NCBI GenBank assembly: GCA_903970295.1
Contig: CAJCHQ010000204.1
Coordinates: 1-34,864, forward strand
Source: Bryobacterales bacterium
GTDB lineage: Bacteria > Cyanobacteriota > Vampirovibrionia > Obscuribacterales > Obscuribacteraceae
Direction: 5' to 3'
Length of the DNA stretch: 34,864 nucleotides
The position numbers and the translations under genes are program-made. The number at the start of each line of letters is the position of its first letter. The stretch's first letter is position 1. The notes under the pieces were generated by a model. That model was given only the letters and a program-made list of their open reading frames with translations. It ran no database searches and had not been told where the DNA came from. Positions 1 through 8,139 of this stretch are shown piece after piece.

Positions 1-80
1 GATACCATATGCCGATATCCCAATGTCTCCATTGCCACCATGGTGGCAATGGAGACATTGGGATATCGGCATATGGTATC
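1..80. repeat. Perfect 80-bp palindrome at the window edge
   Basis: Bases 1-40 are the exact reverse complement of bases 41-80, with no spacer and no mismatch. A spacerless perfect 40-bp arm pair is unstable in vivo and is a common artefact where an assembler or library fold-back mirrors a contig end. The reading frame of the next gene runs open through both halves, so only bases 41 onward probably represent the native sequence. Confidence 0.9.
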
Positions 81-375
81 GATATACACAACCTCAGGCA
101 CCTTTTTATTTCTGGCATCATCCGTGGCTACCTATGACAGACTGCGACCGGAGCCTGATTCCATTACTGGCGAGTTCGATGCAACCATTCGCTATGTGAT
201 TGGACTGAGCATTTTCGTTGCGATCATGGTGGTTTTACAACTGATCGGTCCCGACGAAACCGGGCCGATTTGGCAAAAAGTGTTGGAATTCATTGCCATC
301 GCCACAGCGCTAGTCGCTTTCCATATATCTCTGCAAAAAGCTGACCGTCAGTTGCGAATCGACATGGACGTATAG
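40..375 (+). CDS. Membrane protein, 5' part probably missing
   Basis: This is a 111-aa reading frame with two or three hydrophobic segments: around residues 19-30, 50-68 (IRYVIGLSIFVAIMVVLQLI) and 82-96 (FIAIATALVAFH). A charged tail follows. I do not recognise a family. The nominal ATG lies exactly at the centre of the 1-80 palindrome, and the frame has no stop back to base 1. The visible start is therefore probably an artefact and the true gene began further upstream. It ends 60 bp before the convergent gene at 436-1389. The second half looks like a real membrane protein, but nothing in it points to a function. Confidence 0.5.
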   Translation: MVAMETLGYRHMVSIYTTSGTFLFLASSVATYDRLRPEPDSITGEFDATIRYVIGLSIFVAIMVVLQLIGPDETGPIWQKVLEFIAIATALVAFHISLQKADRQLRIDMDV

Positions 376-435
376 TCAAATCGAATTCGAGAATCTGCTG
401 ACCAGGCTGACCCAGTTAACAGGTGTCGATTTTGG

Positions 436-1389
436 CTAGACGCCGGAACGATTCGTCGCGCTAGAGTTTCCGGTTATGACACTCGCCCACAATTGCGCAA
501 CTCGCAAAGATAAAGCTTCGCTGCTGCTCGTTTGCATCGCACCGTACACATGTTTTTCCAGGGCAATAACCCGCTTTTCCAGCGGCTTGTTGGCACTAAT
601 TTTGCCGAATGAAGTTCTTTCCAAATATTCAATTTCGTCGACCACGCTGACAAAATGTGGCATCGTCGGCTGCGGCGCCTGCTCGACTGAAGACCCCGTC
701 GAGACGTTCGTTATTTCCGGATAGTGCCTGTAAGACGGCGAGCGCTGCGAAAATTCGAATTCAAATCGATCAGCTGTTCTCACCGGTGGGGCGGAAAAAG
801 CAAACCAATCGAGAGCATCAACACGCTTGGCCATGTCTGCTGACGTCGACACTTTGTCGAAGGCAATCTTCTCCATCCGGTCGAGGCGCTGCTTGACTGA
901 TTCATTTTCAAAACTCTGGTGGCAGATCGCTTGTTCGAGCTCAGTCACATGGGGGTACCTGGTATGAAGGGCCGGATCGATTGTCTTCGCGACCGTCCTT
1001 GCACTCTTGAATGCTGACCGGGTACCCACGCCAGCTCCTTTTTCAGGAACTGCCGCCGCCGCTATTTTGCGAACGTTCTGCACGTCGGAAACGAGCAGTG
1101 AAACTCTCTCCTGCAGAGCCAAACCATCTCTGGTGGTACCGAGAACAAACCGTTCCAGTCTCTGCACCCGGGAGGGGATGTCGTTTTTAGCATAAGGATG
1201 GGCAAACATCTGCACTTCGAGTGAAGCGAGTTGCTTATTTTGCATTTCGGTCTGCTTGCTAACTTTCTGGGCTACTACAGCGGGGTAGCCAGTCGCCGGC
1301 GATGCTGCCTGAGACAGAGCTGCTGCCGGTAGCGTCAGAGCCGTCGGGGCGAGTAAAATCAGGCAGGCCAAATACGACTTCGTAGTCAT
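436..1389 (-). CDS. Exported protein with three LEK-FG-type repeats
   Basis: This 317-aa protein has an N-terminal signal peptide (hydrophobic core about residues 8-25, cleavage probably after the AAA/SQA segment). The rest carries three diverged repeats at about residues 55-100, 149-194 and 251-300. Each repeat contains a short 'LE...F' element, then R-v-x-x-L-E-x-x-v-f-G, then about ten residues and a second R-v-x-x-L. I recall repeats of this style from uncharacterised secreted proteins of cyanobacterial relatives but cannot name a domain. The predicted structure is short amphipathic helices, perhaps for binding at the cell surface. There is no clear Shine-Dalgarno before the ATG at 1389. 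The gene is divergent from 1756-2460. Function unknown. Confidence 0.75.
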   Translation of the reverse strand: MTTKSYLACLILLAPTALTLPAAALSQAASPATGYPAVVAQKVSKQTEMQNKQLASLEVQMFAHPYAKNDIPSRVQRLERFVLGTTRDGLALQERVSLLVSDVQNVRKIAAAAVPEKGAGVGTRSAFKSARTVAKTIDPALHTRYPHVTELEQAICHQSFENESVKQRLDRMEKIAFDKVSTSADMAKRVDALDWFAFSAPPVRTADRFEFEFSQRSPSYRHYPEITNVSTGSSVEQAPQPTMPHFVSVVDEIEYLERTSFGKISANKPLEKRVIALEKHVYGAMQTSSSEALSLRVAQLWASVITGNSSATNRSGV

Positions 1390-1755
1390 TGCGGAGACTC
1401 TCGGAATAGTTTTTATAGGAAAGAGGTCTTAAGTAGTTCGTAAACTCTCTATTTACTTCTACCCATGATGTACTGTTAACAATCAAGTTCCATTAATATG
1501 AATAGGAGTGATCGTCAACCCTCAAACACGCTTAGTAGCGTCAACAGCTCGCAACAAGTGCGGTTGCCAAGAGCACGACTGTTCGTCTTTGAAAAACTCA
1601 GGGAAGGTAGCTCTTGGTCCCCAACATTTTTGTGATTGAGTTTTGACCAGTTGTTGTTTGGACTACCGCTCTCAGTTCGGCTTGCAAGACGCCCAGCCAC
1701 GTCGATGGGTTCCGCGAGATAATAAGCAAAGCACAATGCGCGAAAGAGGTACGAA
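1390..1755. other. Divergent intergenic region, no gene recognised
   Basis: This 366-bp gap separates two divergent genes and should hold both promoters. It contains 8-bp inverted arms CCAAGAGC (1567-1574) and GCTCTTGG (1610-1617) about 35 nt apart, a possible RNA structure or operator but weak evidence alone. The minus-strand frame at 1515-1736 has no start signal or recognisable protein character, so I do not call it. Confidence 0.5.
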
Positions 1756-2460
1756 GTGTCGATGCCTAAAACACTGATGGTCAGCTTGTCACAGTTGAAA
1801 TTCTGGATTTTCGAGCTTTTGATTTTGCAAGTTTTCTACCTACACCGGGGGATACGAATCAGACGGTATCTGCCAATCGCGGTATGGGTGATTTGCATTA
1901 ATTCTTACTTGTGCGTTTCCTTTATAACGAGTTCAGCGAAAGCAGAGGCGGCTCAACCCACGAAAGACGAAATTCAAATCGAAGTGAAAAAGGCTCTCCA
2001 AGAAACGGCCGTGCTAAGCATGCCGGCTAATCATTTCAAGCTGAAGTATCCAAAGAATTGGCAGGAGCAAGAGCCTCAAGAAGGCACGATTGTGTGTCGC
2101 TTCAAAACGCTCAACGGGCTCGTCAGTGCGAGAATTGCCATCGAACCGCTGCCCGCCTCGTTCAATTTGGATACGTACACGGCAGCCACTGCAGACCAGG
2201 TAAAGAAGGTGATGAGCGCTCAACGCATGCCAATTACGGTGGTGGCGGAAAGCACCACCGCATTTGGTGGCACCGCGGCACACCAGACTATCTACACTTA
2301 TCCGGTCGATGGCACACCGATGACGGCTAAAGTCGAGCAAATCATTACGATCAAGAATGGAAAAGGTTATGTCTTCAATTACACCGCAGCAGATGCTAAT
2401 TTATACGACGACTTTTTAGGTGTGGTAACCGAGATCGTCAAATCAGTTGAATGGATTTAA
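1756..2460 (+). CDS. Exported PsbP/DcrB-like protein
   Basis: This protein of about 234 aa has a hydrophobic N-terminus (two stretches, the second ending in an AKAEA-type cleavage site near residue 65). The mature domain opens with 'FKLKYPKNWQEQE', the typical first strands of the PsbP/DcrB (DUF1795-like) fold. It continues with the pattern of these small alpha-beta proteins (I-x-I-x-P, AFGGTAAHQT, ITIKNGKGYVFNYTA) and ends in a helix with 'EIVKSVEWI'. Such proteins are usually lipoproteins or periplasmic proteins of unclear role. AGAGG at 1745-1749 fits the GTG at 1756 by spacing; an ATG at 1762 is the alternative start. Family assignment is from motif shape only. The gene converges on metE with a 21-bp gap. 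Confidence 0.65.
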   Translation: MSMPKTLMVSLSQLKFWIFELLILQVFYLHRGIRIRRYLPIAVWVICINSYLCVSFITSSAKAEAAQPTKDEIQIEVKKALQETAVLSMPANHFKLKYPKNWQEQEPQEGTIVCRFKTLNGLVSARIAIEPLPASFNLDTYTAATADQVKKVMSAQRMPITVVAESTTAFGGTAAHQTIYTYPVDGTPMTAKVEQIITIKNGKGYVFNYTAADANLYDDFLGVVTEIVKSVEWI

Positions 2461-2481
2461 TTAGTTTCGCGCCTCATTCTT

Positions 2482-4818
2482 TCAGCGAGTGGGAAAGGGG
2501 GCTTGAGGAGAAATTGTCTCGGCTCGAGAGAATCTTAAGGCCGTGGCAGCTTCAACCATCGCATTGAGCGCTGGAACAACCTCTTCCCAGCCGCGTGTTT
2601 TTAATCCACAGTCTGGATTAACCCAAAGCTTGTCGGCAGAGATGACTTTAAGAGCTTTTGCTAGCAGAGTGGTCATTTCTTCCTTTGTCGGCACCCTTGG
2701 TGAATGTATGTCATATATTCCAGGTCCAATGGCATTGGGGTATTCGACCTCCTTCAGATTGTCCAGGAGTTCCATATTAGAGCGACTGGCCTCGATCGAT
2801 ATAACGTCCGCGTCCATAGCTGCAATAGCTTCGACCATATCGCCGAATTCCGAGTAACACATATGTGTGTGTATCTGAGTGTCGTCGTTGACACCAGAAG
2901 CTGCTACTCGAAAACATTTTACGGACCAATCAAGATAGTGCGGCCAATCATCGCGCTTAAGCGGCAGACCCTCACGGATTGCAGGCTCATCGATTTGAAT
3001 AATCCCTATCCCAGCCTCTTCCAAATCACTCACCTCATCTCTGATCGCAAGCGCAATTTCAAGACAAGTCTTCGCACGATCCTGATCATCTCGAACAAAC
3101 GACCACTGAAGAATCGTTACCGGCCCAGTCAACATGCCCTTCACTGGTTTTGACGTCTGTTCTTGTGCGAACATTGCCCAGTCGACCGTCATCGCCTCAG
3201 GACGCGACACACTGCCGTAGATAATCGGTGCTCTCACACAACGCGAACCATAACTTTGCACCCAGCCGTGTTTGGTAATAGCCATGCCATCGAGCAATTC
3301 AGCAAAGTATTCCACCATATCTGTGCGTTCTGGTTCACCGTGAACAAGCACATCGATCCCTATTTTTTCCTGAAGACTAATATTAGATCTGATTTCTTTT
3401 TCCATTGCCTCGCGATATTGATCGGCACTGATCTTGCCACTGCGAAGCTGTTGACGAGCAGTTCTGATATCTTTCGTTTGGGGAAATGAACCAATCGTAG
3501 TTGTTGGGAAAAGCGGCAGATTGAGCTTTTGCTGCTGAACTGCGATTCGCTCGGCGAAGCTTTTTGTCCTGTTGTACATGCTCTCTGTAACTGCTTCTAC
3601 TCTGGCAAGGACGGCCTGGTTATTGCGCAACTTGGAGTTCTTAGCGTCTTTTAAAATCGCAGAGTTTTGCTCCAAAGCTGGCTCAACTGACTTAATACCG
3701 ACCGAGAGCGCAGCCGCCAGAATTGAAATTTCTTGCACCTTTTGTTCCGCAAATGCTATCCACTGCTTTACCTCGGGCTTCAAGTTTATTTCTGCATTGG
3801 CATCGATCGGAACATGAAGTAGTGAACAAGAAGGAGCAATAATCAAGCGTTCCGGCCCGATTTTTGCTGCTATGTCCTGCAAAAGGGTTATTGTCTTTGT
3901 CAGGTCTGTTCTCCAAATATTGTGTCCATCGACCACTCCAGCAGACAGAGACATATGAGAGGGCAATTGAGCCAGTACTGTATCAAGGTCTTGCTTTCCA
4001 TTAACCAAGTCTAAGTGCAGTCCTTGCACAGGCAGTCTGAGCGCCAAACCTGCATTCTTGCCCATCGCCGAGAAGTAGCTTGTAAGCATTATAGATAGCC
4101 CTTCTTTTTCGAGACGAGCATATGTTTTTTCGAATGCCTTGGCGGCTCTTTCGTTAAGGTCCACGGCCAGACATGGCTCGTCAACCTGTAACCAGTCAGC
4201 ACCGTGTTTTCGCAGTAACGACAATACCTGACAATAAACGTCTAGGAGATTTTCTAATCGTCCTGTATCTTCTCCAAATGCATGCCCTTTGGCCAAGTAC
4301 AAAAAGGTTATGGGCCCTAGCAATACGGGTCTTGTGATAATGCCAAGCTCCTTGGCCTGAATGAATTCGTCAACACATTTTGTTGAGGAAAAGCTGAATT
4401 TCTGTCCCTCTTCTAGCTCCGGCACTATGAAATGGTAATTGGTATTAAACCATTTAGTCATTTCCATGGCCGGTGCCTCTTTGTGCAAACCATTAATATT
4501 GGCTGTCTGAGCCATTCCTCGAGCCATTAGAAAATATGTTTTCAAATCTACTTGGCCGCCCCTCCAGCCGAATCTCTTTGGCACGGCTCCAACCATAGCG
4601 ATTGTGTCTAAGACGTGATCGTAAAATGAAAAGTCATTTGACGGAATATAGTCAATTTCAGTGGTTGACTGAAATAGCCAGTTGCTCTGTCTAAGCTCTT
4701 TGCCAACCGCCAGCAACTGGTCTTCTGTTATTTGCGCCGCCCAGTATTTTTCGAGTGCGGTTTTTAGTTCTCTTTTGAAACCAATTCTGGGATATCCCAA
4801 GTTTGCTGCATAAACCAT
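2482..4818 (-). CDS. metE: Cobalamin-independent methionine synthase
   Basis: MetE transfers the methyl group of 5-methyltetrahydropteroyl-triglutamate to homocysteine, the last step of methionine synthesis, without vitamin B12. The 778-aa length is close to the usual 750-760. The N-terminal barrel begins with LGYPRIGFKRELK. The C-terminal barrel has all four zinc ligands: His652 and Cys654 (HTHMCYSEF), Glu676 (SIEASRS) and Cys737 (NPDCGLKTRGW). Their spacing (2, 22, 61) is identical to E. coli His641/Cys643/Glu665/Cys726. The gene lies 6 bp after the thioesterase stop, so the two form one transcript. The cobalamin riboswitch at about 5340-5515 should shut this enzyme off when B12 allows the B12-dependent MetH to work. 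Confidence 0.97.
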   Translation of the reverse strand: MVYAANLGYPRIGFKRELKTALEKYWAAQITEDQLLAVGKELRQSNWLFQSTTEIDYIPSNDFSFYDHVLDTIAMVGAVPKRFGWRGGQVDLKTYFLMARGMAQTANINGLHKEAPAMEMTKWFNTNYHFIVPELEEGQKFSFSSTKCVDEFIQAKELGIITRPVLLGPITFLYLAKGHAFGEDTGRLENLLDVYCQVLSLLRKHGADWLQVDEPCLAVDLNERAAKAFEKTYARLEKEGLSIMLTSYFSAMGKNAGLALRLPVQGLHLDLVNGKQDLDTVLAQLPSHMSLSAGVVDGHNIWRTDLTKTITLLQDIAAKIGPERLIIAPSCSLLHVPIDANAEINLKPEVKQWIAFAEQKVQEISILAAALSVGIKSVEPALEQNSAILKDAKNSKLRNNQAVLARVEAVTESMYNRTKSFAERIAVQQQKLNLPLFPTTTIGSFPQTKDIRTARQQLRSGKISADQYREAMEKEIRSNISLQEKIGIDVLVHGEPERTDMVEYFAELLDGMAITKHGWVQSYGSRCVRAPIIYGSVSRPEAMTVDWAMFAQEQTSKPVKGMLTGPVTILQWSFVRDDQDRAKTCLEIALAIRDEVSDLEEAGIGIIQIDEPAIREGLPLKRDDWPHYLDWSVKCFRVAASGVNDDTQIHTHMCYSEFGDMVEAIAAMDADVISIEASRSNMELLDNLKEVEYPNAIGPGIYDIHSPRVPTKEEMTTLLAKALKVISADKLWVNPDCGLKTRGWEEVVPALNAMVEAATALRFSRAETISPQAPFPTR

Positions 4819-4824
4819 TTTTGA

Positions 4825-5232
4825 TTACCCCACTGCGCTTTTGAGTGCTGCATCAAGCGAAATCGGCTTGTTGTCTTGATCAACAGAGACCAAAACAAAA
4901 TTTCCATGAGCACACAGATGACGGTCCCCGGAAAGCAAATGTTCTCCATAGAGTTCAACATTGACCACCACCGAGGAGTTACCGCGTTTTACAATGCGAC
5001 CAACGACTTCTACTAAATAACCTTGCTTGACGGGGGATTGGAAGTCGATGCGCTCTGAGGAGGCTGTAACCATAGATTTCCGGGCATATCTAGAAGCTGT
5101 TATAAATGCGCTCTTATCCATTAATTCGAGAGCGTGTCCTCCGAATAACGTGCCGTAGTGATTGGTTTGAGTGGGGAAAACCATTTCCACGATTCTGGTA
5201 TCAAATTTTGAAAAGTCTGTTTGAGCGGTCAT
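4825..5232 (-). CDS. Hot-dog acyl-CoA thioesterase (YciA/BACH-like)
   Basis: This 135-aa protein would hydrolyse acyl-CoA to free acid and CoA in the cytosol. It is a single hot-dog domain: TNHYGTLFGGHALELMDKSA holds the conserved GG and catalytic Asp, SSERIDFQSPVKQGYLVEV follows, then the RGNSSVVVNVELY strand and a final HGNFVLVSVD. I chose the ATG at 5232 because AAAGGAG lies about 7 nt upstream. A longer GTG start at 5301 would run through the terminator hairpin and has no ribosome site. It is the first gene after the cobalamin riboswitch and is followed 6 bp later by metE, so it should be made when B12 is scarce. Substrate unknown; propionyl- or methylmalonyl-CoA is an attractive inference from this regulation. 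Confidence 0.9.
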   Translation of the reverse strand: MTAQTDFSKFDTRIVEMVFPTQTNHYGTLFGGHALELMDKSAFITASRYARKSMVTASSERIDFQSPVKQGYLVEVVGRIVKRGNSSVVVNVELYGEHLLSGDRHLCAHGNFVLVSVDQDNKPISLDAALKSAVG

Positions 5233-5317
5233 ACGAATCTCCTTTAGAAATGAAAAAGTCCCTGACTCTCGACCAGGAACTAGATCTCGTATGAACCGCA
5301 CAGAAAAGGGCGATCAT
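5201..5317 (-). CDS. Possible 38-aa leader ORF of the metE operon
   Basis: A perfect AAGGAGG (5327-5333) lies 9 nt before an ATG (5315-5317) that opens a 38-codon frame. The frame crosses the terminator hairpin and ends at a TGA (5201-5203) inside the thioesterase gene, in a different frame from it. The peptide (beginning MIALFCAVHTRSSS) resembles nothing I know and has no run of methionine codons. The strong ribosome site suggests translation could affect the terminator or couple to the downstream start. It may instead be part of the riboswitch expression platform with no coding role. Confidence 0.35.
   Translation of the reverse strand: MIALFCAVHTRSSSWSRVRDFFISKGDSYDRSNRLFKI
5253..5281 (-). 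terminator. Rho-independent terminator in the riboswitch leader
   Basis: On the minus strand an 8-bp stem (5274-5281 with 5257-5264, one G-U pair) closes a 9-nt loop and runs straight into five T residues (5257-5253), followed by C. It sits between the cobalamin aptamer and the thioesterase ribosome site, where a transcription-attenuation switch would place it. Readthrough gives the thioesterase-metE mRNA. Confidence 0.75.
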
Positions 5318-5339
5318 CGAAATTTGCCTCCTTGCCTCG

Positions 5340-5515
5340 AAGAGGTAACCTCGGTTGTGGTGCTCAAGTGGGTAGTCTGACTGGCAATCTCTTGCTTCAC
5401 AGTTGCGGGACAGCGGTGGATTTTCACCACACTTCCCCCACCAGACCGCTTATAGCGGTCCCGAATTTTTGAACACAGAGTCAGTTTGGTGCGCGGTCTC
5501 CTATTCTGGATGGTG
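5340..5515 (-). promoter_or_regulatory. Cobalamin (B12) riboswitch
   Basis: Read on the minus strand, the conserved core is textbook. GGGGGAAG (about 5439-5432) is followed by the GGTGAAAATCC element (about 5428-5418), then GCTGTCCCGCAACTGTG (5414-5398, the CCCGC-ACTGT box). After a short arm comes GCCAGTCAGACTACC (5385-5371), matching the usual G-x-CAG-x-x-ACC 3' end. A perfect 7-bp hairpin (GACCGCT/AGCGGTC, 5446-5460 region) is one of the variable peripheral stems. The outer boundaries are approximate. It binds adenosyl- or methylcobalamin; with the terminator downstream it should be an OFF switch for thioesterase and metE, the commonest arrangement for B12 control of metE. Confidence 0.92.
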
Positions 5516-5517
5516 AC

Positions 5518-5523
5518 AGTATA
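5518..5523 (-). promoter_or_regulatory. Candidate -10 box for the riboswitch-metE transcript
   Basis: The minus strand reads TATACT here, about 10 nt before the first conserved riboswitch bases, at a sensible distance for transcription start. No good -35 is visible 17 nt upstream. Confidence 0.35.
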
Positions 5524-5646
5524 CCTGATCAATTTTCGCCCTGTCCGCCAGGTTCGACCACTGCCCTGAACTGACTGGTTTCGGGCGTGGCGCTTGCAAC
5601 ACATTGAACGGTAAAAACCATCAAAAGGTGAACTTTTTCGAGCTTG

Positions 5647-7881
5647 TCAGTTGGCGCCCAAATTTTTTGCAACAGAACCGTTATTTTTAGTGCTCGCTGT
5701 TTCGGCAGTCGGAAGAGTCTCGCTCTCGTCCGCAGCCTTGCCTTCTTTTTCAGACTTAAGTTCTCTAATTCGCTGCTCCGTGGCCAATTCATCCGCACTG
5801 GCCGTGTCAGCATCCTGATTCTGCGCAGTGTCGGCAATGGTAGCGGCAAGATCGCTATATTCTTTTGCTTTGGCATTATTACCAGCCATACGGTAATGTG
5901 ACGCCAAAACTTTGTAATGATCCTTGAGATCGACTCTGTTTTTCCCCGGATATTCATAAAAGATTTGCAGTGCAGCATCAAAGTAAGCCGCCGCATCACC
6001 GCGCTTACCCTGCTTGTCGGCGATCAAACCCTCATATTGAAATTCTCGACCGTCTATCTTCACCGCCTTCTCGTTCCAAGTAAGGTGCTTGGCGATCGTG
6101 TGAGCTTTTCGGAACCACATTTTGGCGGTCTCGAAAAATAACGGTCCGCGATGATATAAAAGAACGCCCATATCGTTGACTGCAGACAAAGTTTGAAAAT
6201 TATCCGGATTGAGTTGCTCACTAAGTTCTGCTGCGGTTTTGCAATTGTTGGTCGCCTCAACCATCTGACCGAGGTTGTATTGGGCGGCGCTGAGGCTGCC
6301 ATAAAAGTCAAGTTTTTCTTGTTTGGTCCCGTGCCCAGCAGTTAAGGCGAGCCCTTGCTGTAAGACTTTAACTGCCATTTCATTCTCGCCCAGAGCGATC
6401 AGATCCACTCCATAATGATGCAGAACGTTCATCTCCGCTATTGGATCAGCTGGAGTGTGCGCACGAACTTTGGCTAACGCTTGCTCGTAAAGAAAAATCG
6501 CTTTTTTTGGATCGGAAGCGCCTTTTGCTGGTTGCGCCGCTTCATGTGCATCGTCAATCACTTCATCCATATTGAGGGTGGCCACCGTCGGATCTACCAC
6601 CACTGGCGATGGCTTGACAGGTGCAGTTAAGGTCGGCTTAAGGAGCCAAATCGATAGGCTGGCTGAGGTAATTGCCAGGCAAACGATTGCCGCCGCGACT
6701 AGTTGTTTCTTTCGCAGAGGAGTGATGCGCACCGACGGCAACTGCAATCGTCTGAGCACGCCAGGCATTTTGCCGTCCCGTACTCGCTCGAGATCCATTG
6801 CTAAGAGCTTGGCCGAAGGATAGCGCTTTTGAGGAAACCGGTTTAGACAATTGAGAATCACCTCTTCTAACCCCGGAGGCAATTGGGTGTTCGGTCTGAC
6901 AGATTGGCGAAGTGGTTTGGGCCCTTCTTCACTCAAATGTCGAAGAATAATTTTTACAGAATTCTCGGCAGCGTATGGACTTCTACCAGTCAGTGTTTCA
7001 TACATCAAGCATCCCAGGGAATAGATGTCTGACTGCGGGCTCAGCGGTTCATCGATACATTGCTCCGGACACATGTAAGGCAGACTGCCGTAGATTTCGC
7101 CAGTATGCATCAAGCTGGACGCACCAATTTCGGTCGGTCGAGTGATTTTGCCGATACCAAAATCGACGATTTTGACAAAGTCGTTTCCGTTTACCTGGCT
7201 GCTCAAAAAAATATTGCTTGGTTTCAAATCCCGGTGAATTACACCCTGATTGTGCGCGTATTCAAGCCCGTTGCAAATTTGAATGAAAATCTTGATCGCA
7301 CGTTGCGGCTCAACAGGTCCATGAGCCTCAATCTCTTTAGCCAAGTTACGACCAACCAGATATTCAGTGATCGCATACGGCAAACCTTGCGCCGTCATTC
7401 CACTTTCGAAAGTATCGACGATATTAGGATGTATCAACTGCGTCGAATGGGCTATATCTCGAACGAACCTTTTGCCGGCACGAGAATCTGTAAGGACGTG
7501 AGGATGCAGCACTTTGGCGGCCAAATCTGTGCCGAGCTGGGCATCCTTAATTCTGAAAATTCGCCCCATAGAACCAGAGCCGACCATCCGGCTGACCTTA
7601 TATTTATCACCGAGGTCGACTCCACCCATGGTGGCGCGATGAGCTGGTGCAACTGCTGCGTCCGATAAGCTGTCTGACGTTGCCAATTCCGCCGTCAGTG
7701 AAAATTCCGTCTGCCGCAGTATTTCTAAGAACTGAGCTTCCTTGGCGCTTAAACATGTACACCGGTCGATTGGCAGCGGCAACAGCCTGACGCCACCCCG
7801 CGTCTCGTTCAGTGTTTTGCCACAGACAGTGCAGGTCTGCTTCAAATCGGGAAGAACGGGATTGTATAAATGTTCAAACAC
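5647..7881 (-). CDS. Membrane Ser/Thr protein kinase with TPR-like tail
   Basis: This 744-aa Hanks-type kinase is expected to phosphorylate proteins on Ser/Thr. Order of parts: a small Cys cluster (C17-x-x-C20, C41-x-C43) that may bind zinc; the kinase domain at about 94-365, with glycine loop GSGSMG (101-106), AAKVL lysine (Lys123), HRDLKPSN (216-223), DFG (240-242) and PEQ; one membrane helix at about 394-414; then about 300 residues of TPR-like helical repeats (AIFLYEQALAKV, AVKVLQQGLALT, AAAYFDAALQIF). All catalytic residues are present, so it should be active. The kinase faces the cytosol; the repeats lie on the other side of the helix and could sense extracytoplasmic proteins. A repeat-rich leader lies upstream, and the metE riboswitch transcript starts about 120 bp downstream. 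Target unknown. Confidence 0.93.
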   Translation of the reverse strand: MFEHLYNPVLPDLKQTCTVCGKTLNETRGGVRLLPLPIDRCTCLSAKEAQFLEILRQTEFSLTAELATSDSLSDAAVAPAHRATMGGVDLGDKYKVSRMVGSGSMGRIFRIKDAQLGTDLAAKVLHPHVLTDSRAGKRFVRDIAHSTQLIHPNIVDTFESGMTAQGLPYAITEYLVGRNLAKEIEAHGPVEPQRAIKIFIQICNGLEYAHNQGVIHRDLKPSNIFLSSQVNGNDFVKIVDFGIGKITRPTEIGASSLMHTGEIYGSLPYMCPEQCIDEPLSPQSDIYSLGCLMYETLTGRSPYAAENSVKIILRHLSEEGPKPLRQSVRPNTQLPPGLEEVILNCLNRFPQKRYPSAKLLAMDLERVRDGKMPGVLRRLQLPSVRITPLRKKQLVAAAIVCLAITSASLSIWLLKPTLTAPVKPSPVVVDPTVATLNMDEVIDDAHEAAQPAKGASDPKKAIFLYEQALAKVRAHTPADPIAEMNVLHHYGVDLIALGENEMAVKVLQQGLALTAGHGTKQEKLDFYGSLSAAQYNLGQMVEATNNCKTAAELSEQLNPDNFQTLSAVNDMGVLLYHRGPLFFETAKMWFRKAHTIAKHLTWNEKAVKIDGREFQYEGLIADKQGKRGDAAAYFDAALQIFYEYPGKNRVDLKDHYKVLASHYRMAGNNAKAKEYSDLAATIADTAQNQDADTASADELATEQRIRELKSEKEGKAADESETLPTAETASTKNNGSVAKNLGAN

Positions 7882-7992
7882 GGTATTGAGAGTTACGCTG
7901 GTCGGGCACTAGATCAACGATATCGTAGCCCAGTATACCCATTCGCAGCCATGCCTGCCCATCGACCGGCGCGGTCCCGCCAGCCGTAATAG

Positions 7993-8064
7993 ATGGCTGG
8001 TGTGTGCATGGCTGGTCTGCGCATGGCTGGTTTGTGCATGGCTGGTGTGTGCATGGCTGGTCGG
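7993..8064 (+). repeat. 15-bp tandem repeat, almost five copies
   Basis: The unit ATGGCTGGTGTGTGC begins at 7993, 8008, 8023, 8038 and 8053. Copies 1 and 4 are identical, 2 and 3 differ at two and one bases, and the fifth is cut after ATGGCTGGT. The array lies in the gap between the divergent kinase and 8140 genes. It could be an array of regulator sites or a slippage-prone variable-number repeat. On the minus strand it would encode a five-residue repeat (x-x-QPC), but I see no evidence for translation. Confidence 0.9.
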
Positions 8065-8139
8065 TCAACATTCGCCCATCAGTTGGCGTACTGTTGGGGA
8101 CACGAGCCCTTGCCGCTCTGACCTGATAACTTTGACTGA

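Noticed and set aside
1515..1736. 73-aa minus-strand frame in the intergenic gap
   Set aside because: No start signal and no domain-like pattern.
5340..5515. SAM or T-box leader for metE
   Set aside because: The conserved boxes are those of the cobalamin aptamer; no SAM core or T-box sequence is seen.
5314..5604. 96-aa minus-strand frame upstream of the thioesterase
   Set aside because: It runs through the cobalamin riboswitch core, so the conservation there is RNA, not protein.
7874..8071. 65-aa frame with QPC repeats upstream of the kinase
   Set aside because: It comes only from the 15-bp tandem repeat read as codons; no ribosome site and no continuing protein character.
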